Below are positions 1 to 7,887 of a stretch of DNA of 64,000 nucleotides, piece after piece. This stretch comes from an uncultured Methanolobus sp. Its GTDB lineage: Archaea > Halobacteriota > Methanosarcinia > Methanosarcinales > Methanosarcinaceae. A model generated the notes under the pieces. It saw only the letters and a program-made list of their open reading frames with translations, ran no database searches and was not told the origin of the DNA. The DNA is taken from assembly GCF_963665675.1 (NCBI RefSeq), contig NZ_OY762426.1, positions 2,418,001-2,482,000 of the forward strand, written 5' to 3'. The position numbers and the translations under genes are program-made. Within the stretch, counting starts at the first letter, position 1, and every line of letters starts with the position of its first letter.

Positions 1-322
1 TCAGGCATTTGCCGCCAACCTCTGCGATCTTTCCCATTGCCGTTGCACTGAAATTGTATGCTGCAACTGTGACTGCTTTCTCAAGGATTCCTGCTCCAAG
101 TACTTTTCCTGCAATGATGACAGTTTCTCCATCCTTTGCGTACCTGTTGATCTTACTGAGGTTTACCTGCGCATAGTTCCTGCCAGGTCTTTCCAGCTTC
201 TCAGCCACATCTCTCCAGATAGCGACTTCGTTCTGGCGTGCCCCTTCCTTCAGTGCTGCGATGAGCACAGGAGTGCGAGGGTTTGTCTTTCTTTGGATTT
301 TTACGTTTGTAGTCTTGCTCAT
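1..322 (-). CDS. rpl18e: 50S ribosomal protein L18e, 3' end cut by window
   Basis: The reverse strand encodes a 107-residue fragment starting MSKTTNVKIQRKTNPRTP, which matches archaeal L18e, a protein of the large ribosomal subunit. Family landmarks are the basic N-terminus, the stretch RPGRNYAQVNLSKINRY, and a GETVIIAGKVLG segment. The frame is still open at base 1 (ending GGKCL), so roughly the last 12-15 residues lie outside the window. The start is fixed by a strong Shine-Dalgarno GGAGGAAC a few bases upstream of the ATG. In archaea this gene usually heads an operon with L13, S9 and RNA polymerase subunits, which would lie to the left. Two small hairpins sit in its upstream region. Confidence 0.95.
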   Translation of the reverse strand, partial: MSKTTNVKIQRKTNPRTPVLIAALKEGARQNEVAIWRDVAEKLERPGRNYAQVNLSKINRYAKDGETVIIAGKVLGAGILEKAVTVAAYNFSATAMGKIAEVGGKCL

Positions 323-353
323 AATGTTCCTCCGCAAGAGTTAGTCTCACTCA

Positions 354-423
354 CGCACAAAGTGCGTTCGAACATCCGTTAGGTGTCAGTTAAGTAAGAA
401 CATAGAGTCTGTAAACTCAGACT
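354..423. promoter_or_regulatory. Two hairpins upstream of the L18e gene
   Basis: Between the L18e start and the next gene are two perfect short inverted repeats: CGCAC-AAA-GTGCG at 354-366 and AGTCTG-taaact-CAGACT at 406-423. They would lie in the 5' leader of the L18e transcript if transcription starts upstream of 423 on the minus strand. A ribosomal-protein leader is a plausible place for feedback control, but nothing here shows it. The distal hairpin could equally belong to the 3' end of the preceding transcript, which runs in the same direction. Confidence 0.3.
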
Positions 424-455
424 GGTGTCTGAATAACATTAATAGTACATAAAGA

Positions 456-932
456 TTATGTGGTTTCTTCCCCGGTCCCTAATACCTTACTATAAACACG
501 GTCATAGATTGAATCAATTTTGCATCCAAGTTCCCTTGCAACAAGCAGGCCGGCAATTTCAATATCTATAAGGTCATCGAGTTCTTCCTGTTTTTTGTTG
601 ATCATCACTATAGTGTCTTTGGTATTCTTTCCACAACCGGCAACGATCATAGCAATAATGTCTTCTATTATCGCTCTTTCCTGGAACAGTGAATCAGAAG
701 GCTTAAATCCATGCGGTATTTCTACCTTTGAAATATCAAATGCCGGGACTAATTCCACACCTTCAAACCTGAGCAACTGCGCCCCTATCGCTTTGTCCCT
801 TATCCTGGATGCAGCATCAGGTGCCATCCATTTAAGATCAAATGACAGCACAAATTCAAAATCCTTAATCGACAGGGATTTTTTATTATTTCTCTTGTAA
901 GGGGTTGCTGCAACAAGCATCAGCTCGTCCAT
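456..932 (-). CDS. DUF2240-like conserved archaeal protein
   Basis: This 158-residue soluble protein begins MDELMLVAATPYKR and contains LSIKDFEFVLSFDLKW, FDISKVEIPHGFKPS and an acidic helical C-terminal half. I recognise it with moderate certainty as the archaeal DUF2240 family, whose members share a short helix-turn-helix-like N-terminus and the pattern 'FDxxxVxIPxGFKPS'. No function is established. Its start codon shares one base with the stop codon of the upstream gene (TGATG), so the two are translationally coupled and probably work together. There is no signal peptide or membrane segment. Family assignment is from memory of motifs, not a search. Confidence 0.7.
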   Translation of the reverse strand: MDELMLVAATPYKRNNKKSLSIKDFEFVLSFDLKWMAPDAASRIRDKAIGAQLLRFEGVELVPAFDISKVEIPHGFKPSDSLFQERAIIEDIIAMIVAGCGKNTKDTIVMINKKQEELDDLIDIEIAGLLVARELGCKIDSIYDRVYSKVLGTGEETT

Positions 933-1414
933 CAGGAACCTCTGCGAAGTTCATCTATAATAGTGTCGGCAACTCTGCCGCATTCTGTTCTCTTCGGACC
1001 GTCGATGTGGTTGATTTGCAGAACAAGCAGTTCGTGCTCAAGAATAGCCCTGACAAGGTAGATATCTCCTCTGAAAGGTACACGATTATATTTCCCATCG
1101 AGATAACTGTACCTCAGATGTATCCTGAAATCCACTATGCCTTCAGTTTCCAGTGTATCCAGTACATCCTCAACGCTGTCATAGTTAAGCGGTGAAAAAT
1201 CAATTCCGTTGTAGACAATCTCTACGCTTATCTCCCTCTTGGCCTGAATGCGATGTCCTCTTTTTGTCACAGACTCTGTGACGAACATACCAAACTTACC
1301 ATCCATATTCGCCATCACTTTCACAAAATAGGGAAGATCCGAATGGTAGCGGTATTTTTGTTCAAACTCTACAGTCCTGTGCGGAAATCGATGATATATT
1401 CGCTTTCGCATCAT
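932..1414 (-). CDS. Conserved hypothetical protein coupled to the DUF2240-like gene
   Basis: This 160-residue protein (MMRKRIYHRFPHRTVEF at the start) has no family that I recognise. It is soluble, basic at the N-terminus and probably beta-rich, with alternating hydrophobic stretches such as ISVEIVYNGIDFSPL and FRIHLRYSYLDG, and a helical end (CGRVADTIIDELRR). It lies between serA and the DUF2240-like gene on the same strand and overlaps the latter by one base. The second ATG, three bases downstream, is an equally good start. It is presumably a methanogen-lineage protein of unknown role. Confidence 0.75.
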   Translation of the reverse strand: MMRKRIYHRFPHRTVEFEQKYRYHSDLPYFVKVMANMDGKFGMFVTESVTKRGHRIQAKREISVEIVYNGIDFSPLNYDSVEDVLDTLETEGIVDFRIHLRYSYLDGKYNRVPFRGDIYLVRAILEHELLVLQINHIDGPKRTECGRVADTIIDELRRGS

Positions 1415-1461
1415 TTTAAACTGCTACCATCCTTTTATTTTATATCTTCAGTAATACTGAT

Positions 1462-3033
1462 CTATAATTTGATGAGCTTGGCATCGATAATTCCTTCAAC
1501 TGCTCTCATCTCTTTCAATATTTCCTCAGGTACTTCCGAGTTGACATTAAGTACCATTATAGTAGTTCCACCTATTTCAGCTCTTCCTACCTGCATACCG
1601 GATATATTGATATTATTCTTTCCAAGTACTAAACAGCAAGGTCCGATAACATTCGGCTTGTTAATGTGTTTTGCCACGATCATGTAGCCCGATGGCACAA
1701 TGTCCACATGTTCTCCATTGACACTAATGATCTTTCCTTTGCCACCTATTACAGTACCACCAATAGAGACCTTTTCGTCATCCATGGTAACTTCTACCTT
1801 GATGGTGGAACTGAATTCTTCAGTAGTTTCGGACTTGCTTTCGATAACTTCTACTTTCCTTGATTTTGCAAGGGCGCCTGCATTCACGTAGTTCACTGCA
1901 GAGCCAAGGGCGACCTGGAGCATTCCCTTAATTGCAGCCACTGTGACAGGTCTTATGTCCTTCTCAGCGATATCACCGTTGTATGATATTGCAATCTTCT
2001 CATAGTTCTTACCCAGGAGTTGCGCACATGCATTGCTCATCGTCTCCGCGAGCTGGATGTAAGGAGCAAGCATTGTCATAAGTTCCGGTTTGACAGAAGG
2101 TATGTTAATTGCATTCTTTGCCGTTCCGCCGTTAAGAACTGAAACAACTTCCTCAGCAACTGAAACAGCCACATTGATCTGTGCTTCTGCGGTTGAAGCA
2201 CCCAGGTGAGGAGTAACTATAATGTTCTTGCAGTCAAGAAGAGGTCCGTCAAAAGGAGGTTCACTGGTAAAAACATCGATTGCTGCACCTGCTATTTTTC
2301 CACTGTTCAGTGCATCTGCAAGAGCTTCCTCATTGATGATACCTCCACGTGCGCAGTTGATGACCCTTGCATTGCTCTTCATCATTGCGAATTCTTCGGC
2401 ATCGACAATATTTCTCGTATCCTTGGTAAGTGGTGTGTGGACTGTAATGAAATCTGCTTCTTTTGCGATCTCCTGGACAGACATCATCTTAACACCCATT
2501 TCCTTTGCCCTCTCATCTGAGACAAAAGGATCGTATGCAAGAATATTCATGTTCAGGCCCTGTGCCCTCCTGGCAACCTCCGCACCGATACGGCCAAGTC
2601 CGATTACACCAAGGGTTTTTCCGTTAACTTCAACACCCATGAACTTGCTGCGCTCCCATTTTTTAGATTTAAGGGAAGCATCAGCCTGTGCCACGTTCCT
2701 TGAAAGAGCCATCATCATGGCAATTGTATGTTCTGCGGCAGAAAGCATGTTACCTTCAGGTGCATTAACAACAATGATTCCTTTTTCTGTGGCTGCTTCC
2801 ACATCTACATTGTCAACACCTACACCAGCTCTTCCAACGATTTTCAATTTGTCCGCAGCCTCGATAACCTTCCTTGTAACCTGTGTTCCGCTTCTAATGA
2901 CAAGTGCGTCATATTCCGGTATTTTCTCAACAAGTTCCTCTTCGGAAAGTTTTGTAATGACATCAACTGTGAAATGCTGCTGAAGTATTGTTAATCCCTG
3001 TTCTGATAATGGATCACTAACTAGTACTTTCAT
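1462..3033 (-). CDS. serA: D-3-phosphoglycerate dehydrogenase
   Basis: The enzyme catalyses the NAD-dependent oxidation of 3-phosphoglycerate, the first step of serine synthesis. The 523-residue length fits the long SerA type: a split substrate-binding domain, a Rossmann domain with GVIGLGRIGAEVARRA (GxGxxG), catalytic elements CARGGIINEEAL and the His of HLGASTAEAQ, an intervening ASB-type domain, and a C-terminal ACT domain (about residues 450-523, GPCCLVLGKNNINISGM) that normally senses serine. The frame is open nine codons further upstream, but the ATG at 3033 begins the conserved MKVLVSDPLSEQG and has GGAG eight bases before it. A TATA-like ATATAAT near 3108-3114 on the minus strand would give a short leader. 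Confidence 0.95.
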   Translation of the reverse strand: MKVLVSDPLSEQGLTILQQHFTVDVITKLSEEELVEKIPEYDALVIRSGTQVTRKVIEAADKLKIVGRAGVGVDNVDVEAATEKGIIVVNAPEGNMLSAAEHTIAMMMALSRNVAQADASLKSKKWERSKFMGVEVNGKTLGVIGLGRIGAEVARRAQGLNMNILAYDPFVSDERAKEMGVKMMSVQEIAKEADFITVHTPLTKDTRNIVDAEEFAMMKSNARVINCARGGIINEEALADALNSGKIAGAAIDVFTSEPPFDGPLLDCKNIIVTPHLGASTAEAQINVAVSVAEEVVSVLNGGTAKNAINIPSVKPELMTMLAPYIQLAETMSNACAQLLGKNYEKIAISYNGDIAEKDIRPVTVAAIKGMLQVALGSAVNYVNAGALAKSRKVEVIESKSETTEEFSSTIKVEVTMDDEKVSIGGTVIGGKGKIISVNGEHVDIVPSGYMIVAKHINKPNVIGPCCLVLGKNNINISGMQVGRAEIGGTTIMVLNVNSEVPEEILKEMRAVEGIIDAKLIKL

Positions 3034-3464
3034 TTTGTATATCTCCGCAGATAAGTGCAATAATAATTGCGCATTTTAATCTGATAAGTTAAAGGACAAC
3101 TGCAATTATATCTTTTTCTGCATAATGCCCGTCAGGTTTTGATTTTGCTTAAGTGAGTTCAACCTATTTTAACCTACTTTGTAAATGCACCATTTTACAT
3201 ATACTTGTCTCTTTAAGAACTTAAGTTCATGATGTTATAAAGCTGGATTGCAAAGAACTATATGTTACGGGAATAAAAATTATTGTTTGTTTCCTTATCG
3301 TTTTGTCATATTTTACTTTTTTTTCTATACTTATAGCACGATTAAATAGGAAATTATATATAAAATCCTCCATATTTGCCTTATGTGAGCCTAAACACCG
3401 TTGAAAATGAATTAAGGCATCCACAATGCCAAAATAGATTTTTCTTCCCATAGCAGGATTGTAT
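3034..3464. promoter_or_regulatory. Divergent intergenic region serA / sensor kinase
   Basis: This 431-base AT-rich stretch separates divergently transcribed genes. On the minus strand a TATA-like element at about 3105-3115 suits serA. On the plus strand, AATTATATATAAAA at about 3348-3361 is a strong archaeal TATA box and would place the kinase mRNA start near 3385, giving a leader of about 80 bases. I see no convincing gene. A 74-codon minus-strand frame at 3227-3451 has low-complexity composition, no ribosome-binding site, and covers this TATA box. Confidence 0.55.
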
Positions 3465-5855
3465 ATGAGAAAAGACGTAATGATTCTACTGATTTCAATA
3501 TTTTTCGGTCTATCATTTCTTGTTGCAGATACTCATATAGTGCCTCTTATCTTTTCCCTGAATATATTGCCTTTTTCCATTGAACAAAAAGCGACATTCA
3601 GTGATGCATATGTGAAATCTTTTGTATTTCTGTGTTTTCTTTTTTTTGGGATGGTCGTTTCAAAAATAGAGCAAAAACGCCATAATGCAGAGACTGAACT
3701 GCTCTCCCAGTTAAAGTTTGAGGATCTGGTTGCAGAAATATCATCAAATTTCATAGGGAAGAAGTCAGAATATATCGACAATGCCATTGAACAGTCACTA
3801 AGGAAAATGGCGGATTTTGCAGATGCCGATCGAAGCTACCTGGTATTATTTTCCCGGGAACCGGAAGATAATGATACGGTATATCAATGGCACACTAATG
3901 GCAGGGATAATAGAAAAATTTACAATTATCCTGGTCGTGGTTTCCCCTGGTGGATGGAAATGATGGTGAGTCCTGAAATCGTTCACATTTCTGATACATC
4001 AAAACTGCCACCTTCTGCCAGCAGGGAACAAAGCGTATTTCAGCAGGAAAATATTGACTCAGTGCTTTCGATACCCTTGCAGTCCGACGGCAAAACGATA
4101 GGTTTTCTCGGATTTGATACAATTGAGCGAAAAAAGCAATGGTCGCAGAACTATGTCAAGCTCATGAGGGTGGTCGGGGATATTTTCATAGACAGTATCG
4201 GAAGAAAGAAAGCAGAACAGTCCATTTTAAAACACCGTGAAAGGCTTGCAAGAGCACAGGAGATATCCCGCGTGGGAAGCTGGGAGATCGACCTGCGCAC
4301 AAAGAAACATTTCTGGTCAGAGGAAATGTATCGGATCATGGATTACTCACCCGATGAGGTCAGTATTGACCGGGATATCTATTTTGAAAGGATGCACCCT
4401 GATGACAGGGAAATTTTTGACTCATCTGTAGAACTGGCTCTTTCCATACCCGGATACAAGTTTGATGTTAAAACCCGGGTTATCAGGAAGAACGGAAGTA
4501 TCTGTATCCTGCATTCTCTTGGGGAAGTCACCTGGGATAGTGAAGGCAGGCAGGTTCTGTTCCAGGGGACAACACAGGATATAACAGAAATATCACTTGC
4601 ACAGGAAGACCTTCAAAGAAAAAACCGCAATCTTCTGATACTTCAGTCCACTGCCATGATCGCTGCAAGTTCTATGGAGATGGAAGATTTTCTCAGGGAT
4701 ATCCTGAAAGAGATCAACTCATATGTTGTTTGTTCTGCGGGGTCTGTTTATCTTTTCAACCCTGCTGAGCACAGATTTGATTTATATTCTTCTACAGGTT
4801 TCAAGGATGATGTTGTTAAAAAGCTTGACTGTTTAAAGGAAGATGACCCTCTGTTCCGGATGATTCCTGACACTAGAAGTACATGGATTACCGGAAAAGT
4901 TAATGAGATTAAAGGATGCCTGAGGTGGATTATTAATAAGGAATGTATTGGGAAATTAGTTTATATTCCTATTATAGCCCGTGAGGACCTTGTAGGTGTC
5001 ATTTTGCTTCTGCCGGATCAGAATACTATAATCTCAAAATATGATCTGAACATACTGGGTAATGTGGGTCGCCAGATTGGGATCACCGTAGAGAACATAC
5101 GTCTTCTTGATGAAACCCGTAAAGCCTATGAAGAACTGAAATCCCTTGACCGGATGAAAGATGAGTTTGTTGCTAACATTACCCACGAGCTCAAGACTCC
5201 TCTTATATCCATAAAAGGATACAGTGAAGTAATATATGAGGGTCTCCTGGGTGAGCTGGAGGATAAGCAAAAGCAGTGCATGAAGATTATTGTTTCCAAT
5301 TCGGAACGTCTGGAAAGACTTATCGAATCATTACTTAACATGAATTCTCTTTATTTTGAAAAATACCATGTGCTGTCACCTATATACCTGAAAGACGTCC
5401 TTGAAAATTCCATTAGCAGCCTTTGCATGAAAATAGATGAAAAGAACATTACCATCACTAAAGATTGTCCGGGTGACATGCGTCTTGTTTACGGAAACTG
5501 TGAATTCCTCAAATACCTCTTTGTTTATATCCTGGATAATGCCATCAAGTTCTCATCAAAGGACGCTGAAGTTTCCATAGTTGCCACTGAGGACGAAAAT
5601 AATGTCCATATTAAGATAACTGATCATGGTATAGGCATACCGGAGGCGTGTATGGACCGGATATTTGACAGGTTCTACCAGGTGGACGGATCTGCCACCC
5701 GTATTTATGGTGGCAACGGTCTTGGCCTGTACCTTGCAAAGAACATTATTGAATTACACTCCGGGACAATAGAAGTGGAAAGTAAGGAAGGGACGGGAAC
5801 AACGGTGCATGTGTCCCTGCCATTGTTTGATCCTGAAATCCACGAAACTGAATGA
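3465..5855 (+). CDS. Membrane sensor histidine kinase (TM-GAF-PAS-GAF-HisKA-HATPase)
   Basis: This 796-residue two-component sensor has two hydrophobic segments in the first 70 residues (VMILLISIFFGLSFLVAD and SFVFLCFLFFGMVVS), so it sits in the membrane with its sensory and kinase parts inside. Domain order: a GAF-like region (about 85-250), a PAS domain (about 265-385, RAQEISRVGSWEIDL), a second GAF-like region (about 400-550), the dimerisation/phosphoacceptor domain with ITHELKTPLISIKGYS (phosphorylated His near residue 574), and an ATPase domain with DNAIKFS, DHGIGIPE, FDRFYQ and GGNGLGLYLAK. The start is the ATG at 3465, six bases after AGGA; a TTG two codons earlier overlaps that site. 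No response regulator is adjacent, so it is an orphan kinase with unknown signal. Confidence 0.93.
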   Translation: MRKDVMILLISIFFGLSFLVADTHIVPLIFSLNILPFSIEQKATFSDAYVKSFVFLCFLFFGMVVSKIEQKRHNAETELLSQLKFEDLVAEISSNFIGKKSEYIDNAIEQSLRKMADFADADRSYLVLFSREPEDNDTVYQWHTNGRDNRKIYNYPGRGFPWWMEMMVSPEIVHISDTSKLPPSASREQSVFQQENIDSVLSIPLQSDGKTIGFLGFDTIERKKQWSQNYVKLMRVVGDIFIDSIGRKKAEQSILKHRERLARAQEISRVGSWEIDLRTKKHFWSEEMYRIMDYSPDEVSIDRDIYFERMHPDDREIFDSSVELALSIPGYKFDVKTRVIRKNGSICILHSLGEVTWDSEGRQVLFQGTTQDITEISLAQEDLQRKNRNLLILQSTAMIAASSMEMEDFLRDILKEINSYVVCSAGSVYLFNPAEHRFDLYSSTGFKDDVVKKLDCLKEDDPLFRMIPDTRSTWITGKVNEIKGCLRWIINKECIGKLVYIPIIAREDLVGVILLLPDQNTIISKYDLNILGNVGRQIGITVENIRLLDETRKAYEELKSLDRMKDEFVANITHELKTPLISIKGYSEVIYEGLLGELEDKQKQCMKIIVSNSERLERLIESLLNMNSLYFEKYHVLSPIYLKDVLENSISSLCMKIDEKNITITKDCPGDMRLVYGNCEFLKYLFVYILDNAIKFSSKDAEVSIVATEDENNVHIKITDHGIGIPEACMDRIFDRFYQVDGSATRIYGGNGLGLYLAKNIIELHSGTIEVESKEGTGTTVHVSLPLFDPEIHETE

Positions 5856-6275
5856 TGTTAAAAGCAATATTAAATAGAGAGAAAAAAGGCTCTGCAAAAT
5901 TCCTGCCATTAAAACTTAAAGGAAGTTTGTAAACTGATTATCGTAAGTCATGAATAACTTGAGTGAACCCGGAGGGCTCGGTGAAGCCGGTGTTTTCCCA
6001 CAATAAGAAACAAATAATCTGCAAATACCCTGTACTTTCTTTTCAGAAATTCTGTAGAAGTCTCTTTTATATACAATCGTTTTTGTAATAAGCTTCTGTG
6101 TAGCAGCATGGGAATATGCCGCCTTCGGCGGATGGTTATTTTGTTTTTAGATTGCAGATTGTTTTTGTGGAATGAAAAAGAGCAATGATTGTGTCACTCA
6201 GATAAAAAGGAAAACAGTGATTCTACAGAGCCAAAGTCTTAGAGCATAAATACCTAAGAAAATATTGATGAGTTT
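5856..6275. other. 420-base stretch without a recognisable gene
   Basis: This region lies between convergent genes (sensor kinase and alaX) and is longer than two 3' ends need. It contains an 18-codon frame at 5950-6006 (MNNLSEPGGLGEAGVFPQ) with no start signal, which I do not call. It also has a TATA-like TTTATATAC at 6066-6074, followed about 45 bases later by a very stable hairpin CCGCC-TTC-GGCGG (6119-6131) and a T-rich run. That order would suit a short independent RNA. I find no transposase remnant or tRNA. Confidence 0.4.
6092..6150 (+). ncRNA. Possible small RNA with terminal GC hairpin
   Basis: This is a speculative call. TTTATATAC at 6066-6074 looks like an archaeal TATA box; about 25 bases on, a transcript could start near 6092. 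It would end after the 13-base hairpin CCGCC-TTC-GGCGG (6119-6131) and the T-rich tract GGTTATTTTGTTTTT (6134-6148). No long ORF lies within it. The exact ends are guesses, and the hairpin could instead be an ordinary terminator for the upstream kinase, although that gene ends 260 bases earlier. Confidence 0.25.
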
Positions 6276-6989
6276 TCATTCATCAGTAAATTTGAAATAT
6301 ACTCTCCGGTTGTTTTTTCCTTTGTTTTCGGCCTTTATGATTGATATGTGTGGAATGTCACCGGTATTTGCGATGTGTGTGCCTCCGCATGCCTGCACAT
6401 CAACATCCGGGATACTGATTATCCTTATATCTTCGATCTCAGGAGGGAATGCATCCTTAAGTTTGACAACTGAAGGAATGCTGAAAGCTTCTTCACGTGG
6501 TATTATGTCAATGCTCACAGGGATATTGCGGTCGATTATCACATTGACCTTGCTTTCGTAGGAATCTATTTGCTCACGGTCAAAGTCTTCCAGATTGAAA
6601 TCCACACGTGTCTTCTCTTCTCCAAGCTGGTTTCCTGTGATCATGGCACCGGTTTCATTGTGGATTATAGCACTCAGTATGTGGCAGGCAGTATGATACT
6701 GCATGAAACGGTATCTTCTGTCCCAGTCAATGATTCCTTTGACTTTATCGCCTGCTTTAAGCCCGGGATTTGTGACCTCATGACTGATATCTCCGCCAAA
6801 TTTGCCCGCGAAAATTACCGGAAACTCTGTCCCGTCTTCCCTGACAAGTTTTCCAGTGTCATGTGGCTGTCCTCCTGATTTTGGATAGAATGCAGTCCGG
6901 TCCAGAACCACGAATTTATCGTCCTTTACACTTTTAACAGTTGCATCAAACTCTTTCAGGTAACAATCAGTAAGGTATAATTCTTTCAT
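6276..6989 (-). CDS. alaX: Alanyl-tRNA editing protein AlaX-M
   Basis: This free-standing editing enzyme hydrolyses Ser-tRNA(Ala), and in some members Gly-tRNA(Ala), that has been mischarged by alanyl-tRNA synthetase. The 237-residue protein has both zinc-binding elements of the AlaRS editing domain: HTACH (HxxxH, about residues 99-103) and CGGTH (CxxxH, about 208-212). Ahead of them is the N-terminal strand-rich domain with DRTAFYPKSGGQPHDTG. That N-terminal extension and the length match the AlaX-M class rather than the short AlaX-S. It is transcribed alone, away from the CRISPR regulator on its right, and acts in the cytoplasm. Confidence 0.93.
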   Translation of the reverse strand: MKELYLTDCYLKEFDATVKSVKDDKFVVLDRTAFYPKSGGQPHDTGKLVREDGTEFPVIFAGKFGGDISHEVTNPGLKAGDKVKGIIDWDRRYRFMQYHTACHILSAIIHNETGAMITGNQLGEEKTRVDFNLEDFDREQIDSYESKVNVIIDRNIPVSIDIIPREEAFSIPSVVKLKDAFPPEIEDIRIISIPDVDVQACGGTHIANTGDIPHISIIKAENKGKNNRRVYFKFTDE

Positions 6990-7078
6990 GGATACAGTAA
7001 AGGTAACTTATCTGAATTAATTTTTTGCATTAGCAACGATTTATAAAACTGTGATCTAAACTATATCATAGGGAAAAA

Positions 7079-7678
7079 TCAAATTACTGCAAGTCTCCCT
7101 GAATCGGTGATGTCAAATCCATCCTCATCTGAGATATAACCCATATCTTTCAGTTCCCTGATATGATTGTAGGCCATACCCCTGGAGATTCCGACCTTTA
7201 AGGCAATTTTACTTACTGTCTTCTCACCTTGTTTTATATGTTCAAGAATAGCCTTTTTTGTGGGAGATATGTTGAATCCCAGTATCGGAAACTCTATCAT
7301 GACATTATCTTCTTCGGTTACGTAGACAACTCTCTTGACCATGTTACTTCTGGCATAGGCCCCAAACAGCGCCCCGAAAGCCTGAGGTTTCCTTCCCCCA
7401 GACACGTTGATGACCACTTGCTTTCCCCAATCATGCTCCTTTTCAATGGCATCAGCTACATCCTGAGCAACCCTTACAGGGTCATATAGTGAAGTAATTA
7501 TTTTCTGAATTTCAATAACTTTCCCAAAAGTAGTTTCAAGCATCTGTTCTGCTTGGACTTTCTTGTCCACCGCTCCGTCTTCTGTGAGAATTATCACTCT
7601 GGTTGGTGAAAGACGTGTTATGCAGACCAGTACGGGGTCGAGGGTGTATAGTGTTGTGATGAGGGTTAGATCGGGCAT
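7079..7678 (-). CDS. csa3: CARF-wHTH transcriptional regulator (Csa3 type)
   Basis: This 199-residue protein has two parts. An N-terminal Rossmann-like CARF domain (about residues 1-130) carries the signature VINVSGGRKPQAFGALFGAYA, characteristic of the cyclic-nucleotide-sensing pocket. A C-terminal winged helix (about 137-199, TKKAILEHIKQGEKTVSKIA and ISRGMAYNHIRELKDMGYIS) completes it. Csa3 proteins control adaptation and CRISPR transcription in type I-A systems of Sulfolobus. Here the gene stands head-to-head with a type I-E cas3, so it most likely regulates this locus (inference). A TATA-like AAATATATA at about 7704-7712 on its strand lies about 28 bases upstream of the start, suggesting a leaderless mRNA. 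Confidence 0.82.
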   Translation of the reverse strand: MPDLTLITTLYTLDPVLVCITRLSPTRVIILTEDGAVDKKVQAEQMLETTFGKVIEIQKIITSLYDPVRVAQDVADAIEKEHDWGKQVVINVSGGRKPQAFGALFGAYARSNMVKRVVYVTEEDNVMIEFPILGFNISPTKKAILEHIKQGEKTVSKIALKVGISRGMAYNHIRELKDMGYISDEDGFDITDSGRLAVI

Positions 7679-7887
7679 TGATAGGTGGGTATGTTGCAGG
7701 GTGTATATATTTGTAATCGGGGTATGTAGGGATATTTAGTTTTATGTGTGGTATTGTTTTTAGTTGCTATAGTTAAGTATATATTAAAGGTGTACAGTTA
7801 TACTTTTAGTAATCATTTACGATTTGAATTATTTGATTACTTGCAGTTCATGTATTATTGCCATTAATCTATAGGAGCGGCACAAGG
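7679..7887. promoter_or_regulatory. Divergent csa3/cas3 promoter region with inverted repeat
   Basis: The 209 bases between the CARF regulator and cas3 hold promoters in both directions. For the cas operon, TATATATTAAA at about 7779-7788 can serve as TATA box. Around it is an inverted repeat, AAGTATA (7775-7781) and TATACTT (7799-7805), with centres 24 bases apart. Its placement over the core promoter is what one expects of a repressor site, and the divergent CARF-wHTH protein is the obvious candidate binder. For csa3 the TATA-like element is at 7704-7712. Confidence 0.5.

Noticed and set aside
340..380. TTCGAAC at 367-373, resembling a tRNA T-loop
   Set aside because: The flanking bases do not form a T stem, and no acceptor or anticodon arms can be drawn.
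3227..3451. 74-codon minus-strand frame between serA and the kinase gene
   Set aside because: It lacks a ribosome-binding site, has AT-driven composition, and covers the kinase promoter TATA box.
5950..6006. 18-codon frame MNNLSEPGGLGEAGVFPQ
   Set aside because: It has no Shine-Dalgarno and is too short to judge; no homologous gene fragment was recognised.
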